From Vreelandella boliviensis LC1 (GTDB taxonomy: Bacteria > Pseudomonadota > Gammaproteobacteria > Pseudomonadales > Halomonadaceae): 64,000 nt of DNA. Position numbers and translations under genes: made by a program. Each line of letters starts with the position of its first letter. Position 1 is the first letter of the stretch. A model generated the notes under the pieces. The model did not search any database, was not told the origin of the DNA, and worked only from the letters and a program-made list of their open reading frames with translations. Shown here in pieces: positions 1-8,120 of this stretch. The DNA lies in assembly GCF_000236035.1 (NCBI RefSeq), contig NZ_JH393260.1:167053-231052 (forward strand). Reading direction: 5' to 3'.

Positions 1-57
1 GTTTTAAGGCTGCTAATCGGTCGTTGGCCAAGCGCACCCAAGGGTAGCCGGAATATC

Positions 58-105
58 TCAGTTAAAACATATGTCAGTTAAAACCTATTTCAGTTAAAAA
101 ATAGT
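58..105. repeat. Tandem 16-bp repeat, three units, downstream of the guanidine operon
   Basis: Three consecutive 16-bp units begin at 58, 74 and 90, each starting TCAGTTAAAA followed by a variable six-base tail. They lie between the left edge of the window and the likely terminator of the allophanate hydrolase gene. No coding capacity is visible. The arrangement (short, perfect period, local sequence) resembles other small tandem arrays at gene ends in this window. Function is unknown. Confidence 0.8.
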
Positions 106-147
106 TAAAGAGGCCCCTGCGCAGAGCTCCACATGCCAATGGGCCTC
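105..147 (-). terminator. Possible terminator of the guanidine operon
   Basis: On the minus strand, GAGGCCC (147-141) can pair with GGGCCTC (116-110) just after the allophanate hydrolase stop codon. The loop is about 24 nt and contains a GAGCTC palindrome, and a T-rich stretch follows. The loop is long for an intrinsic terminator, so the call is tentative. Confidence 0.45.
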
Positions 148-156
148 GTATTAGCG

Positions 157-1977
157 CTATGATTGACTCGCCAGCCACCCCCGCCAGCCGCCAAACTCGG
201 TAATGTCTTCTGCTTCACAGCCTTCATTAAGCGCCCCTGTGGTGCAGATAAAACCACACTTCCAACTACCGTCGGCGAGCTCGACCTGGCCTAAACCGAG
301 CGGTGCAGGAATGCCCGCGAGAAAACTACCCATGGTCTCAATCGGCAGTCGCCATACTTCGACGTCAATGGCTTGTCCGTTGTCGTCGCGCAGCATTGCC
401 GGGCGCTTAGGCGGCCCGCCTGCCAGGGCAAACAGTTTGTAGCGCGGTGCGCTCTGGGTGGTGCTAACCAATACGCCGCCGCGTTCGGTCAACTGGTGGT
501 TAAGCGGCAGGCCTTGCAGGTGCGCACCGCATACCACCAGCTCCATGCTGCCATCTTGGGTAGAAACGGGGAGTTCGGCCAACGCTGGGTGTTTTACGCC
601 TGTTGCACCTAAAGGCAGCATCAAGTGCGCTTCGAGGGCACGGGCCAGGGAGAGCAGCGTTAAGTCAGCAAACACCGGCCCAAACAGCGTGACACCCACC
701 GGCAAATTGCGCTCGCTAAAGCCCACCGGCACGGCCAGGGCGCTGTAGTCGAGCAGGTTCATAAAGTTAGTCCAGGTGCCCAGGCGCGAATTGACGCCGA
801 TGGGATCCGCCGCCACCTCGGCCTTGGTGGGGTGGGTCACCGTGGTGGGCGAGAGCATCACATCGACCTGACTGATGAGTGCGTCGGCCTGGCGCTTGTA
901 CTCGGCGAGCTTATAACGCGCATCGAAGGCGTCGACCGCCAGTGGCGTGGCGCCACCCTGGGTGATCTGGAAAGTGACCGGGTGTACTGCCTCGGGAGTG
1001 CTCGCCATCAACTCGCGAATCACATGGTAACGCTCGGCCACCCAAGGCCCTTCGTAGAGCAAGCGCGCTGCGGCCAGTAGCGGTGAACAGTCAAGCTCAA
1101 CCTTTTCGCCGCCAAGGGACTCCAGCTCGGCAATGGCCAGGTGCATGCCTTGGGTATAGGCCGCATCAGTTTGCCACTGGGATTCAAGCGGTACGCCAAA
1201 GCGAAAGGCTGTAGGCGCCTTACCGAAGCGCTTACCGTGTACGGCAAAGTTATGCTGGCGCGACCAGGCGCACTGATCATCATAGGCCGCGGTGATAGCC
1301 AGCAGCTTGGCGCCATCGTCAGCGGTCAGCGCAAACAGGCTAATAGTGTCCAGCGTGGCGCAGGCAGGCACCACGCCGCGGGTGCTAAGCAGCCCTAAGC
1401 TCGGCTTAACCCCGTAAAGGTTATGAAAGCAGGCGGGCACACGGCCAGAGCCCGCGGTATCGGTACCCAGCGCAAAGCTGACCATACCCGCTGCCGTCAC
1501 CACCGCCGAGCCGCTACTGGAACCACCGGGCACCAGCGTTGGGTCAAAGGCATTAGCCGGCGTACCGTATACCTCCAGCGCCCGCTCGCCCACCAAGCCT
1601 GTCGCGAACTGATCCAGGTTGGTTTTACCCATCGGGATCGCGCCCGCATCGATCAACTGCTGCACCACAAAAGCATTTTCGGTGGGCGTATAGGCATACG
1701 CCGGGCTGCCCGCGGTGGTAGGTATCCCCGCCAAATCGATATTGTCCTTCATCGCAAACGGAATGCCGTAAAGCGGCAGGGTCTGCGGCGATTCGCCTTC
1801 CAGGCGCTTCAGGTAAGGTTCCAGCTGCTCACGGGTCAAGCGAGTAATCCAGGCGGGCTCTTTACCGTGGGTGTCGGCTTGAGCGAGCAACTGGTCGATC
1901 AACGTAGCAGGGGTGAGCTCACCTTGCTGGTAGGCGGCGTGTAAAGTAGCAATATCAAGTGATTTGATTGAAAGCAT
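157..1977 (-). CDS. atzF: Allophanate hydrolase
   Basis: Hydrolyses allophanate to ammonia and CO2, the last step of the carboxylase route for urea or guanidine nitrogen, in the cytoplasm. The 606-residue protein has an amidase-signature domain with the Ser-cisSer-Lys triad visible: Lys77 in MKDN, Ser153 in GGSSSGSA and Ser177 in DTAGSGR. A C-terminal domain from about residue 475 matches the extra domain typical of allophanate hydrolases and absent from GatA. The ATG has GGAG about 8 nt upstream and lies inside the 3' end of the preceding gene (23-bp overlap), so translation is probably coupled. It is the last gene of the riboswitch-controlled operon. An amidase of other specificity is unlikely given the C-terminal domain and the adjacent carboxylase. 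Confidence 0.93.
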   Translation of the reverse strand: MLSIKSLDIATLHAAYQQGELTPATLIDQLLAQADTHGKEPAWITRLTREQLEPYLKRLEGESPQTLPLYGIPFAMKDNIDLAGIPTTAGSPAYAYTPTENAFVVQQLIDAGAIPMGKTNLDQFATGLVGERALEVYGTPANAFDPTLVPGGSSSGSAVVTAAGMVSFALGTDTAGSGRVPACFHNLYGVKPSLGLLSTRGVVPACATLDTISLFALTADDGAKLLAITAAYDDQCAWSRQHNFAVHGKRFGKAPTAFRFGVPLESQWQTDAAYTQGMHLAIAELESLGGEKVELDCSPLLAAARLLYEGPWVAERYHVIRELMASTPEAVHPVTFQITQGGATPLAVDAFDARYKLAEYKRQADALISQVDVMLSPTTVTHPTKAEVAADPIGVNSRLGTWTNFMNLLDYSALAVPVGFSERNLPVGVTLFGPVFADLTLLSLARALEAHLMLPLGATGVKHPALAELPVSTQDGSMELVVCGAHLQGLPLNHQLTERGGVLVSTTQSAPRYKLFALAGGPPKRPAMLRDDNGQAIDVEVWRLPIETMGSFLAGIPAPLGLGQVELADGSWKCGFICTTGALNEGCEAEDITEFGGWRGWLASQS

Positions 1978-2707
1978 TATTAGACTCCGAGTGGTAGTAA
2001 CAGTGACTCTGGATAAACGATGATGCTTCGAGAAATTCCCCCACCCGCCAGGGCTGGGTCGATAGCACTATCTGCCAACCCTCTTGGAGGCGCTGTAAGT
2101 AGTCAAAGCAGAGGCTTGCCCGCCAGCGCAGGGTATCGTCAGTTAGGCTGCTTGGTGACACAAATAGGTCTGCTGAGCGGGCCGTTAGAGGGCGAGGGCT
2201 GATTGCCATGGCGTGATCGCCCAGTTGCAGCCAGCGAAGGTGCCCCTGTTCATCACAGCGAATGACTTCTTCAGCGGCGTTATCGGAAATTCGCTGCCAG
2301 TGCTCAACGTAGCGCCCGTGAGGGTGTTGCTCTTCCAGGATGGAGTCATCAATCCAGCGGAGCAGACCAACATCACGCTCTAAGCTGGGGCAAAGATCCT
2401 GATAGCGGTGCCAGGTGCATAGTGAGTTGAATCCTTCGCCTTCGATCTGGGTAATCCCGGCAAAGGCAGTGAGTTTCACCAGCCACTCAAGCTGGCGGCG
2501 GTCACACTCCTCTAAACCGGTAATACCGGAAAAATCCGGGCCGTTGGCAGGTAGGCGTATGTCGGCATGCCAGTGCTCGCCCTGGAGCCAGACAACCTGG
2601 GTGGTGGTATCGGCCTGTTGGTAGGGTTCGGTGGCGGGTTCGGCATAAAGTGTGCGCTGCCAACCCCCGCGAAATTCGCTAGCGATGCTGGGTAAGGAAA
2701 CGCTCAT
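1955..2707 (-). CDS. Uncharacterised protein of the guanidine operon
   Basis: A 250-residue soluble protein with no signal peptide or membrane segment, whose function I do not recognise. It begins with a GGWQRTL segment, then DTTTQVVWLQ and ADIRLP, and later has several Trp-rich strands. This pattern resembles an uncharacterised bacterial/fungal family, possibly related to the yeast Hri1 beta-barrel fold, but I recall this from memory and it is unverified. Its start shares one base with the stop of the oxygenase gene (TAATG junction), and its 3' end overlaps allophanate hydrolase by 23 bp. It is therefore translated as part of the guanidine operon. A small-molecule-binding or accessory role is possible but not shown. 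Confidence 0.85.
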   Translation of the reverse strand: MSVSLPSIASEFRGGWQRTLYAEPATEPYQQADTTTQVVWLQGEHWHADIRLPANGPDFSGITGLEECDRRQLEWLVKLTAFAGITQIEGEGFNSLCTWHRYQDLCPSLERDVGLLRWIDDSILEEQHPHGRYVEHWQRISDNAAEEVIRCDEQGHLRWLQLGDHAMAISPRPLTARSADLFVSPSSLTDDTLRWRASLCFDYLQRLQEGWQIVLSTQPWRVGEFLEASSFIQSHCYYHSESNNAFNQIT

Positions 2708-3768
2708 TATGGGGTTTCCTTATGCTTGCCGTGCTGGCCAAGGCTACCTACTTCGCGGGCCCCATCGGGCAGCGCGATTTCGCCCCTAGCTAGCCGTTCG
2801 CGCAGGTAGTTAAAGGTTTGAATCGTTTGTGCGTAGAGGTGATCCCCCGCTTTAAGCGGTGGGTAAAACGCTTGGCCGTGGCGTTTTACCAGCTCCGGCA
2901 GCGGCGCGACCACAGTGTGGTAATCGCAGGCGAAAAACAGCGGGAAGGAGTAGCGCTCTTCCTTCACTTTGCGCACCCGGTGGGAGGTGGCGACAAACTC
3001 GCCGTTGCTCCATATCTCCAGCATATCGCCGATATTGACCACTAAGGCATCGTCTCGAAACGGCACATCAATCCATTCACCCGCGCCGTTCATCACTTCA
3101 AGGCCAGGGGCCGTGGGGAGCAGCAGGGTGAAACACTCGTAGTCGGTGTGGGCGCCAATGCCCTGGGCGTCTTCGGCGTCGGGATTATACGGGTAGTGGA
3201 TAAGCCGCAACTGGCTGGGCGGTTTAGTCACATGGTGAAGAAAGTGGCTCTCTTCATGCCCCAGCGCCAGGGCAAAGCCACCCATCAGAGCGCGGCCAAC
3301 CTGGTAGGCGGCGTCATAATAGGCCGCGACCGGCTGGCGGAAACCCTCAAGCGCCGGCCAGGGATTGGGCCCAAGCAGCGCAGTGCCCGCCAAGACATCA
3401 GGATCATCGCTGGGCAGCTCAAAGGCGAGATCGAAGGCCTCTTTCATATCCGGATTGTTAGGATCCGGCGACTCTTCACCGGGCGGCACATAGCCCCGGT
3501 GATGGTGGTAAAGGCCAATATAGCGCTCCATCTTGGTCTCGGTTGGCTGGGCAAAGAAGCGCTTGGCTTGGTTGATTAATCCTTGGCGTAGCGAAGGGTT
3601 AATGCCGTGCCCGACCATTTGGAAGAAACCCACTTCCCGGGCGGCACGGCCAAGCTGTTCGGCAACGGCTTTACGTGCGTTCAGATCGCCAGAGAGCAAG
3701 TCGCCAATATCGATCACCGGGATAGCTTGGAAATCGGCAAGACGCAGGTCGTTGGATGCTTGGCTCAT
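2707..3768 (-). CDS. 2-oxoglutarate/Fe(II)-dependent oxygenase, isopenicillin N synthase-like
   Basis: A 353-residue non-haem iron oxygenase. The N-terminal DIOX_N region (residues about 15-120) has IPVIDIGDLL and GFFQMVGHGI. The jelly-roll domain carries the metal ligands His207 and Asp209 (HTD) and His263, and the 2-oxoglutarate-binding pair Arg272/Ser274 (RYS). All catalytic positions are present. The start overlaps the carboxylase stop by 4 bp (ATGA) and the stop touches the next start, so it is an integral gene of the operon. Members of this superfamily include the ethylene-forming enzyme, which releases guanidine from arginine, and plant homoarginine hydroxylases that release guanidine. 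A role in liberating guanidine from a substituted guanidine is my inference. The actual substrate is unknown. Confidence 0.9.
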   Translation of the reverse strand: MSQASNDLRLADFQAIPVIDIGDLLSGDLNARKAVAEQLGRAAREVGFFQMVGHGINPSLRQGLINQAKRFFAQPTETKMERYIGLYHHHRGYVPPGEESPDPNNPDMKEAFDLAFELPSDDPDVLAGTALLGPNPWPALEGFRQPVAAYYDAAYQVGRALMGGFALALGHEESHFLHHVTKPPSQLRLIHYPYNPDAEDAQGIGAHTDYECFTLLLPTAPGLEVMNGAGEWIDVPFRDDALVVNIGDMLEIWSNGEFVATSHRVRKVKEERYSFPLFFACDYHTVVAPLPELVKRHGQAFYPPLKAGDHLYAQTIQTFNYLRERLARGEIALPDGAREVGSLGQHGKHKETP

Positions 3769-6700
3769 GGGGTTGCCTCTTGGTCACTGGCGAGCACGAC
3801 GAGTGGCTGACCCGGGGCAATGGAAGCGCCTTCAGCAATCGGTAGCCGCACAACGTGGCCCGCGCAGTGGGCGGTGATCTCGACTTCCATTTTCATCGAC
3901 TCCACCAGCGCGACTGGCTGGGCAGCCTCCTCCCGGTCACCTTCTTTAACCAGTAGCTTCCACAGGCTGCCCGTCACCGGGCTTTCGATGCCTAGCTCGT
4001 TGTCATCAAGCGTCGTGACTTCGGCGCTTTCTGGTGCCTGATCCTCAAAGGTGAACTGGCCATTGGCCCGCCAAGCGGCCATTTCCGCCTGAAAGGCGGC
4101 TTCGCGTTTTGATCGAAAGGCCTCAATTGCCTCGGCGTTCTTATCGATCTCGGCTTGGTAGTCCGCCAAGCGAAAGCGGGCGGTTTCAATGACTAAGTCA
4201 TAGCGGCCGTGGGGGAAGTCGCGGCGAATTTGCTCCAGCTCATCGGGGCTGACTTCATGGAAGCGCAACTGGTCAAAAAAGCGCAGTAGCCAGGGGTTCT
4301 CGAAGTGTTGGGTGGTGCGGTAGCGGTTCCACATTTGCAGGGTGCGCCCGACAAACTGGTAGCCGCCGGGGCCTTCCATGCCGTAAACGCACAAATAGGC
4401 ACCGCCGATGCCCACGGAATTTTCAGCGGTCCAGGTGCGGGCTGGGTTGTACTTGGTCGTCACCAGCCGCTGGCGCGGGTCGAGTGGCGTCGAGACAGGG
4501 GCGCCCAGGTAGACATCCCCCAGGCCCATCACCAGATAGTGGGCATCGAAGACGATATCACGCACTTGTTGTTTGCTTTCCAGGGCGTTAATGCGGCGAA
4601 TAAAGTCGAGATTGCTGGGGCACCAGGGGGCATCCGGGCGCACGCTGCGTTGGTATTTATCAATGGCTTCCTGGCAGGCGGGGTCGTCCCAGGACAGCGG
4701 TAGATGCACCACCCTTGACTCGACTTCCAGTGATTCCACATCGACCAGCGCCTGCTCGGCTTTTTCCAAATGGGCGAGCAGCTTATCCAGGGGCAGTTCC
4801 AAGGGTTCGTAGTGAATCTGCAGCGAGCGAATCCCAGGGGTTAGTTCCCGCAGACCGGGTAGCGAGTGTTGCTGTAACCACAGCATCCAGGCGTGTACCC
4901 GAAAACGCAGGGCAATATCCAGCTCCATGGCGCCAAACTCGATGAGCAGGAAATCATCCCCGGCGCGGCGGTAAACGATGCGCTCACCCGCCTGCTCGGC
5001 GGGCACATCGCGGACGATGGGAGTGTCGCGCTCGGGCTGAATCTCTTCGACGGGCACTACGGTGAGAGACGCCAGTTGTTTTAGCTGGCGCTCTTCAAGG
5101 GCGCGGGCGGTGGCGAGGCTGACCGGCACAAAGCGCACTTTATCGCCGGCGGCGAGCTGGCCTAGCTTCCAGCGCTCGGCGCGCACCACGGTGGCGGGGC
5201 AGACAAAGCCGCCCAGTGATGGCCCGTCGGGGCCGAGGATGACCGGCATATCGCCGGTAAAGTCGATAGTGCCGAAGGCGTAGGCGTTATCGTGGATATT
5301 GGAGGGGTGCAGGCCCGCCTCGCCGCCGTCGGCGCGGGCCCACTCGGGCCGTGGGCCAATCAGCCTGACGCCAGTGCGGCTGGGGGTGTAGTGGGCTTCC
5401 CACTCGTGGTCGAAAAAGCGCTCGATATCGTCATCGGTAAAAAAGTCCGGTGCGCCGTGAGGGCCGTAAAGTACGGCCACCTGCCAGGTCTTGCCACCGT
5501 CATGATTACCAAAAGTGGGGATCAGCGCCTGATCAAGTTGTTTCAGTGGTACGGCCGCAAGCCCGGGCAAATCGAGCATATCACCGCTGCGCAGTGCACG
5601 TCCGCCGTGACCACCAAACTGGCCCAGGGTAAATGTACTGCGGGAGCCTAGATAGCGCGGGCACTGGATACCGCCACGAACCAATAAATAGGCGCGCGCG
5701 CCTACGGCGGCCTTTCCTAGGGTCAGCGTGGCGCCAGCGGGAATAGCAATCACCTGCCAGAAGCTGACCGCTTTTCCATCGAGCGTTGCAGGCAGATCGG
5801 CACCCGCCAGTACAATTTGCGTCGCGCGGTGAAAGCGCAGCGTCGGGCCGGTGAGGGTGATCTCCAGCCCGGCAGCATCGGCGGGATTGTCGAGCAGACG
5901 ATTCCCCAGCCGAAACGACCAGTCATCAAACGGCCCCGAGGGCGGTACGCCCACATCCCAATGGCCCTGGCGACCGGGGAAATCCTGAATGGTCGTCATT
6001 GTGCCTGGCGCGAGCACTTCGATAACGGGCGGTGCCCACTCCAGCGTGGTGAGCCAGTGCGTGTCTAGATCCGCCTGCAGAAAACGCTCGGCGCGCAGCA
6101 CATGGGCGAGCCAATTGCGGTTAGTGGTAATACCGTAGACGCTGGCGTGAGCCAGGGTGTCCGCCAGCTGTTCAATAGCTGCATTGCGGCTGTCGGCATG
6201 AGCAATCACCTTGGCCAGCATGGGGTCAAACAGCGCAGAGATTTCCAGCCCGGCTTCAATGGCATGATCAATACGTAGGCCATCAGCCTGTGGGAAATCA
6301 ACCTCGGTGAGTAGCCCGGCGCTGGGGCGAAAATCGTGGGCGGGGTCTTCGGCGTAGAGGCGTGCCTGAACCGCATGGCCGCTCGGGATGAGATCTTTAG
6401 TAAGGAGCTCAATGTTGGATAATTCCCCCGCTCCCAGTTTGACCATCCATTCGACAATATCAATGCCATACACCATCTCAGTGACGCCGTGCTCAACCTG
6501 CAGCCGAGTATTCACCTCAAGAAAATAGAACGCTTTACGCTCGGTGTCGTAAATAAACTCAACGGTCCCGGCGCTGCGGTAGTTGACCGCTTTGCCCAGC
6601 TGAACGGCGGTTTCGTGCAGAGCCTGACGAACGTGCTCCGGCAGGTTGGGGGCGGGGCACTCTTCGAGCACTTTTTGGTGGCGACGCTGGGTAGAGCAGT

Positions 6701-7394
6701 CACGTTCGCCGAGCGCGACGACATTACCCTGACCGTCACCAAACAGCTGCACCTCGATATGACGGGCGCGGGCGATATAGGCTTCCAGAAACACGCCGCC
6801 GTCGCCGAAGTTGCGCTGGCCCAAACCTTTAACCGAGTCAAAGGCGCGCTCAAGCTCGGCGGGAGTTTGGCAAACCTGCATACCGATGCCACCGCCACCG
6901 GCAGTGGATTTGAGCATGACCGGATAGCCGATCTTCTCGGCGCTTGTCAGTGCTTCATCGACGCTTGCGAGCAGCTTGGAGCCGGGTACTAGCGGAACTC
7001 CGGCTTTTTCGGCCAGCGCACGGGCTTGGTGTTTGAGGCCAAACTGTTCAATCTGCTCGGCGGTGGGGCCTAAAAAGATCAGGCCTGCTGCATCGCAGGC
7101 TTCAATAAAGCGGGTGTTCTCTGACAGGAAACCGTAGCCGGGGTGCACCGCCTTGGCGCCGCTCTGCTGGGCAATGGCGATCAGCTTATCGATATTAAGA
7201 TAGGTATCGCTGGCGCCGCCCTCGCCGAGCGAGTAAGCCTCATCGGCCTGGTGAGCGTAGGGCGCATCGCGATCCGCATCGGCGTAAACCACCACGCTGC
7301 CCACGCCGAGGGCTTTCAGGGTGCGTAAAATGCGTGCGGCAATGGCACCGCGGTTGGCAATCAGGACTTTGCTAAACGTTGTATTGATGGACAT
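3765..7394 (-). CDS. Biotin-dependent urea/guanidine carboxylase
   Basis: ATP- and biotin-dependent carboxylase of 1209 residues. The order of domains is biotin carboxylase (KVLIANRG at the N terminus, glycine-rich ATP-grasp loop, VEFIYD and EVNTRLQVEH), then the KipI/KipA-like carboxyltransferase halves in the middle, then a C-terminal biotinyl domain with VESMKMEVEI (biotinyl Lys about 1168). The family is usually called urea carboxylase, but members next to UAAP1/UAAP2 and under ykkC riboswitches act mainly on guanidine. With both riboswitches here, guanidine is the likely substrate. I chose the ATG at 7394, with GCAGG 7 nt upstream. The longer reading frame would run through the guanidine-II riboswitch and only encode its repeated hairpins. 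Confidence 0.93.
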   Translation of the reverse strand: MSINTTFSKVLIANRGAIAARILRTLKALGVGSVVVYADADRDAPYAHQADEAYSLGEGGASDTYLNIDKLIAIAQQSGAKAVHPGYGFLSENTRFIEACDAAGLIFLGPTAEQIEQFGLKHQARALAEKAGVPLVPGSKLLASVDEALTSAEKIGYPVMLKSTAGGGGIGMQVCQTPAELERAFDSVKGLGQRNFGDGGVFLEAYIARARHIEVQLFGDGQGNVVALGERDCSTQRRHQKVLEECPAPNLPEHVRQALHETAVQLGKAVNYRSAGTVEFIYDTERKAFYFLEVNTRLQVEHGVTEMVYGIDIVEWMVKLGAGELSNIELLTKDLIPSGHAVQARLYAEDPAHDFRPSAGLLTEVDFPQADGLRIDHAIEAGLEISALFDPMLAKVIAHADSRNAAIEQLADTLAHASVYGITTNRNWLAHVLRAERFLQADLDTHWLTTLEWAPPVIEVLAPGTMTTIQDFPGRQGHWDVGVPPSGPFDDWSFRLGNRLLDNPADAAGLEITLTGPTLRFHRATQIVLAGADLPATLDGKAVSFWQVIAIPAGATLTLGKAAVGARAYLLVRGGIQCPRYLGSRSTFTLGQFGGHGGRALRSGDMLDLPGLAAVPLKQLDQALIPTFGNHDGGKTWQVAVLYGPHGAPDFFTDDDIERFFDHEWEAHYTPSRTGVRLIGPRPEWARADGGEAGLHPSNIHDNAYAFGTIDFTGDMPVILGPDGPSLGGFVCPATVVRAERWKLGQLAAGDKVRFVPVSLATARALEERQLKQLASLTVVPVEEIQPERDTPIVRDVPAEQAGERIVYRRAGDDFLLIEFGAMELDIALRFRVHAWMLWLQQHSLPGLRELTPGIRSLQIHYEPLELPLDKLLAHLEKAEQALVDVESLEVESRVVHLPLSWDDPACQEAIDKYQRSVRPDAPWCPSNLDFIRRINALESKQQVRDIVFDAHYLVMGLGDVYLGAPVSTPLDPRQRLVTTKYNPARTWTAENSVGIGGAYLCVYGMEGPGGYQFVGRTLQMWNRYRTTQHFENPWLLRFFDQLRFHEVSPDELEQIRRDFPHGRYDLVIETARFRLADYQAEIDKNAEAIEAFRSKREAAFQAEMAAWRANGQFTFEDQAPESAEVTTLDDNELGIESPVTGSLWKLLVKEGDREEAAQPVALVESMKMEVEITAHCAGHVVRLPIAEGASIAPGQPLVVLASDQEATP

Positions 7395-7401
7395 GGCACT
7401 G

Positions 7402-7406
7402 CCTGC
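7402..7406 (-). promoter_or_regulatory. Ribosome binding site of the carboxylase, likely masked without guanidine
   Basis: GCAGG on the minus strand (7406-7402) sits 7 nt before the ATG at 7394. It is exactly complementary to CCTGC at 7431-7427, which overlaps the base of the second riboswitch hairpin. Pairing of these two segments and formation of that hairpin exclude each other, giving a simple translational switch. The complementarity is seen; the switching is inferred. Confidence 0.6.
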
Positions 7407-7414
7407 AAACAAAG

Positions 7415-7459
7415 GCGGGTCGTCCCGCAGGTTGCTTGGCCTTCTAGGGTCGTCCCTAG
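7415..7459 (-). ncRNA. Guanidine-II riboswitch (mini-ykkC), internal to the operon
   Basis: Two hairpins lie between the UAAP2 stop and the carboxylase start. The first is CTAGGG-ACGA-CCCTAG (7459-7444), the second GCGGG-ACGA-CCCGC (7428-7415), separated by 15 nt. Two short stems with identical ACGA (ACGR) loops closed by GGG/CCC are the defining features of the guanidine-II aptamer, in which the loops dock and bind guanidine. The second stem lies about 8 nt before the ribosome binding site of the carboxylase gene, consistent with translational control. This class normally sits in mRNA leaders. Here it is inside a long operon. Confidence 0.9.
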
Positions 7460-7469
7460 GGCGAATCAC

Positions 7470-8108
7470 TTATTCCCAAACCAACAGCTCGATGGGGGTG
7501 GGGTTGTAGCCGTTGCAGGGGTTGTTGAGCTGGGGGCAGTTGGAGACCAGCACGATGACATCCATTTCGGCGACCATCTCCACGTACTTGCCCGGCGCGG
7601 AGATGCCGTCCTCAAAGGTCAGCCCACCGTCGGCGGTGACTGGGACGTTCATAAAGAAGTTGATGTTGTGGGTGATATCGCGCTTGGTCAGGCCGAACTC
7701 TGGAAAGTTGGCGATGGCCTGCATCCAGTTATCCCGGCAGGAGTGCATATGGCGCTTTTCCAGGTCATAGCGCACGGTGTTGCTTTCGCTGGCGCAGGCG
7801 CCGCCCAGGGTATCGTGACGGCCGCAGGTGTCGGCGCTTATCGTCAGCATTGGGCGGCCTTCGCTGGACATCAGCGTGGTGCCCGCGGTGAGGTAAACCG
7901 CGCCCTGCTCGCGTACCGTATCCATGGCGCTATAGCGCTCGGCGGTATCGTTTGCGCTAAAGAACAGCGTGTCGGCGGCTTGATTGCCCTCTAGATCGAG
8001 AATGCGCAGGGTTTGGCCCCGCTTGACGGTGCCAATGTAGTGATCGCCTGCATTCACCGTGGTGCGGCTCAAGGCGTTTTCAGGGCGTAGGGTGCTTTCA
8101 ATAATCAT
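7470..8108 (-). CDS. Urea-amidolyase-associated protein 2 (DUF1989), carboxyguanidine deiminase family subunit
   Basis: A 212-residue DUF1989 protein with conserved HSCRDNW and NCPQLNNPC segments near the C-terminal half. Its position (second of two DUF1989 genes, directly before the carboxylase) and length match UAAP2. The two UAAP proteins have been characterised as subunits of carboxyguanidine deiminase (CgdAB), which removes ammonia from carboxyguanidine to give allophanate. It follows UAAP1 after a 12-nt gap. Its stop codon lies about 10 nt before the guanidine-II hairpins. Family assignment is firm; activity in this organism is inferred. Confidence 0.9.
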   Translation of the reverse strand: MIIESTLRPENALSRTTVNAGDHYIGTVKRGQTLRILDLEGNQAADTLFFSANDTAERYSAMDTVREQGAVYLTAGTTLMSSEGRPMLTISADTCGRHDTLGGACASESNTVRYDLEKRHMHSCRDNWMQAIANFPEFGLTKRDITHNINFFMNVPVTADGGLTFEDGISAPGKYVEMVAEMDVIVLVSNCPQLNNPCNGYNPTPIELLVWE

Positions 8109-8120
8109 GTGGCGTCTCCC

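Noticed and set aside
1423-1944. 173-residue reading frame on the plus strand within allophanate hydrolase
   Set aside because: It is antisense to a clearly conserved gene, basic and of low similarity to anything I recognise; a GC-related shadow frame.
7395-7469. Upstream in-frame extension of the carboxylase with repeated RDDP residues
   Set aside because: The residues come from translating the two guanidine-II hairpins. The conserved biotin-carboxylase start is right after the ATG at 7394, which has a well-spaced binding site.
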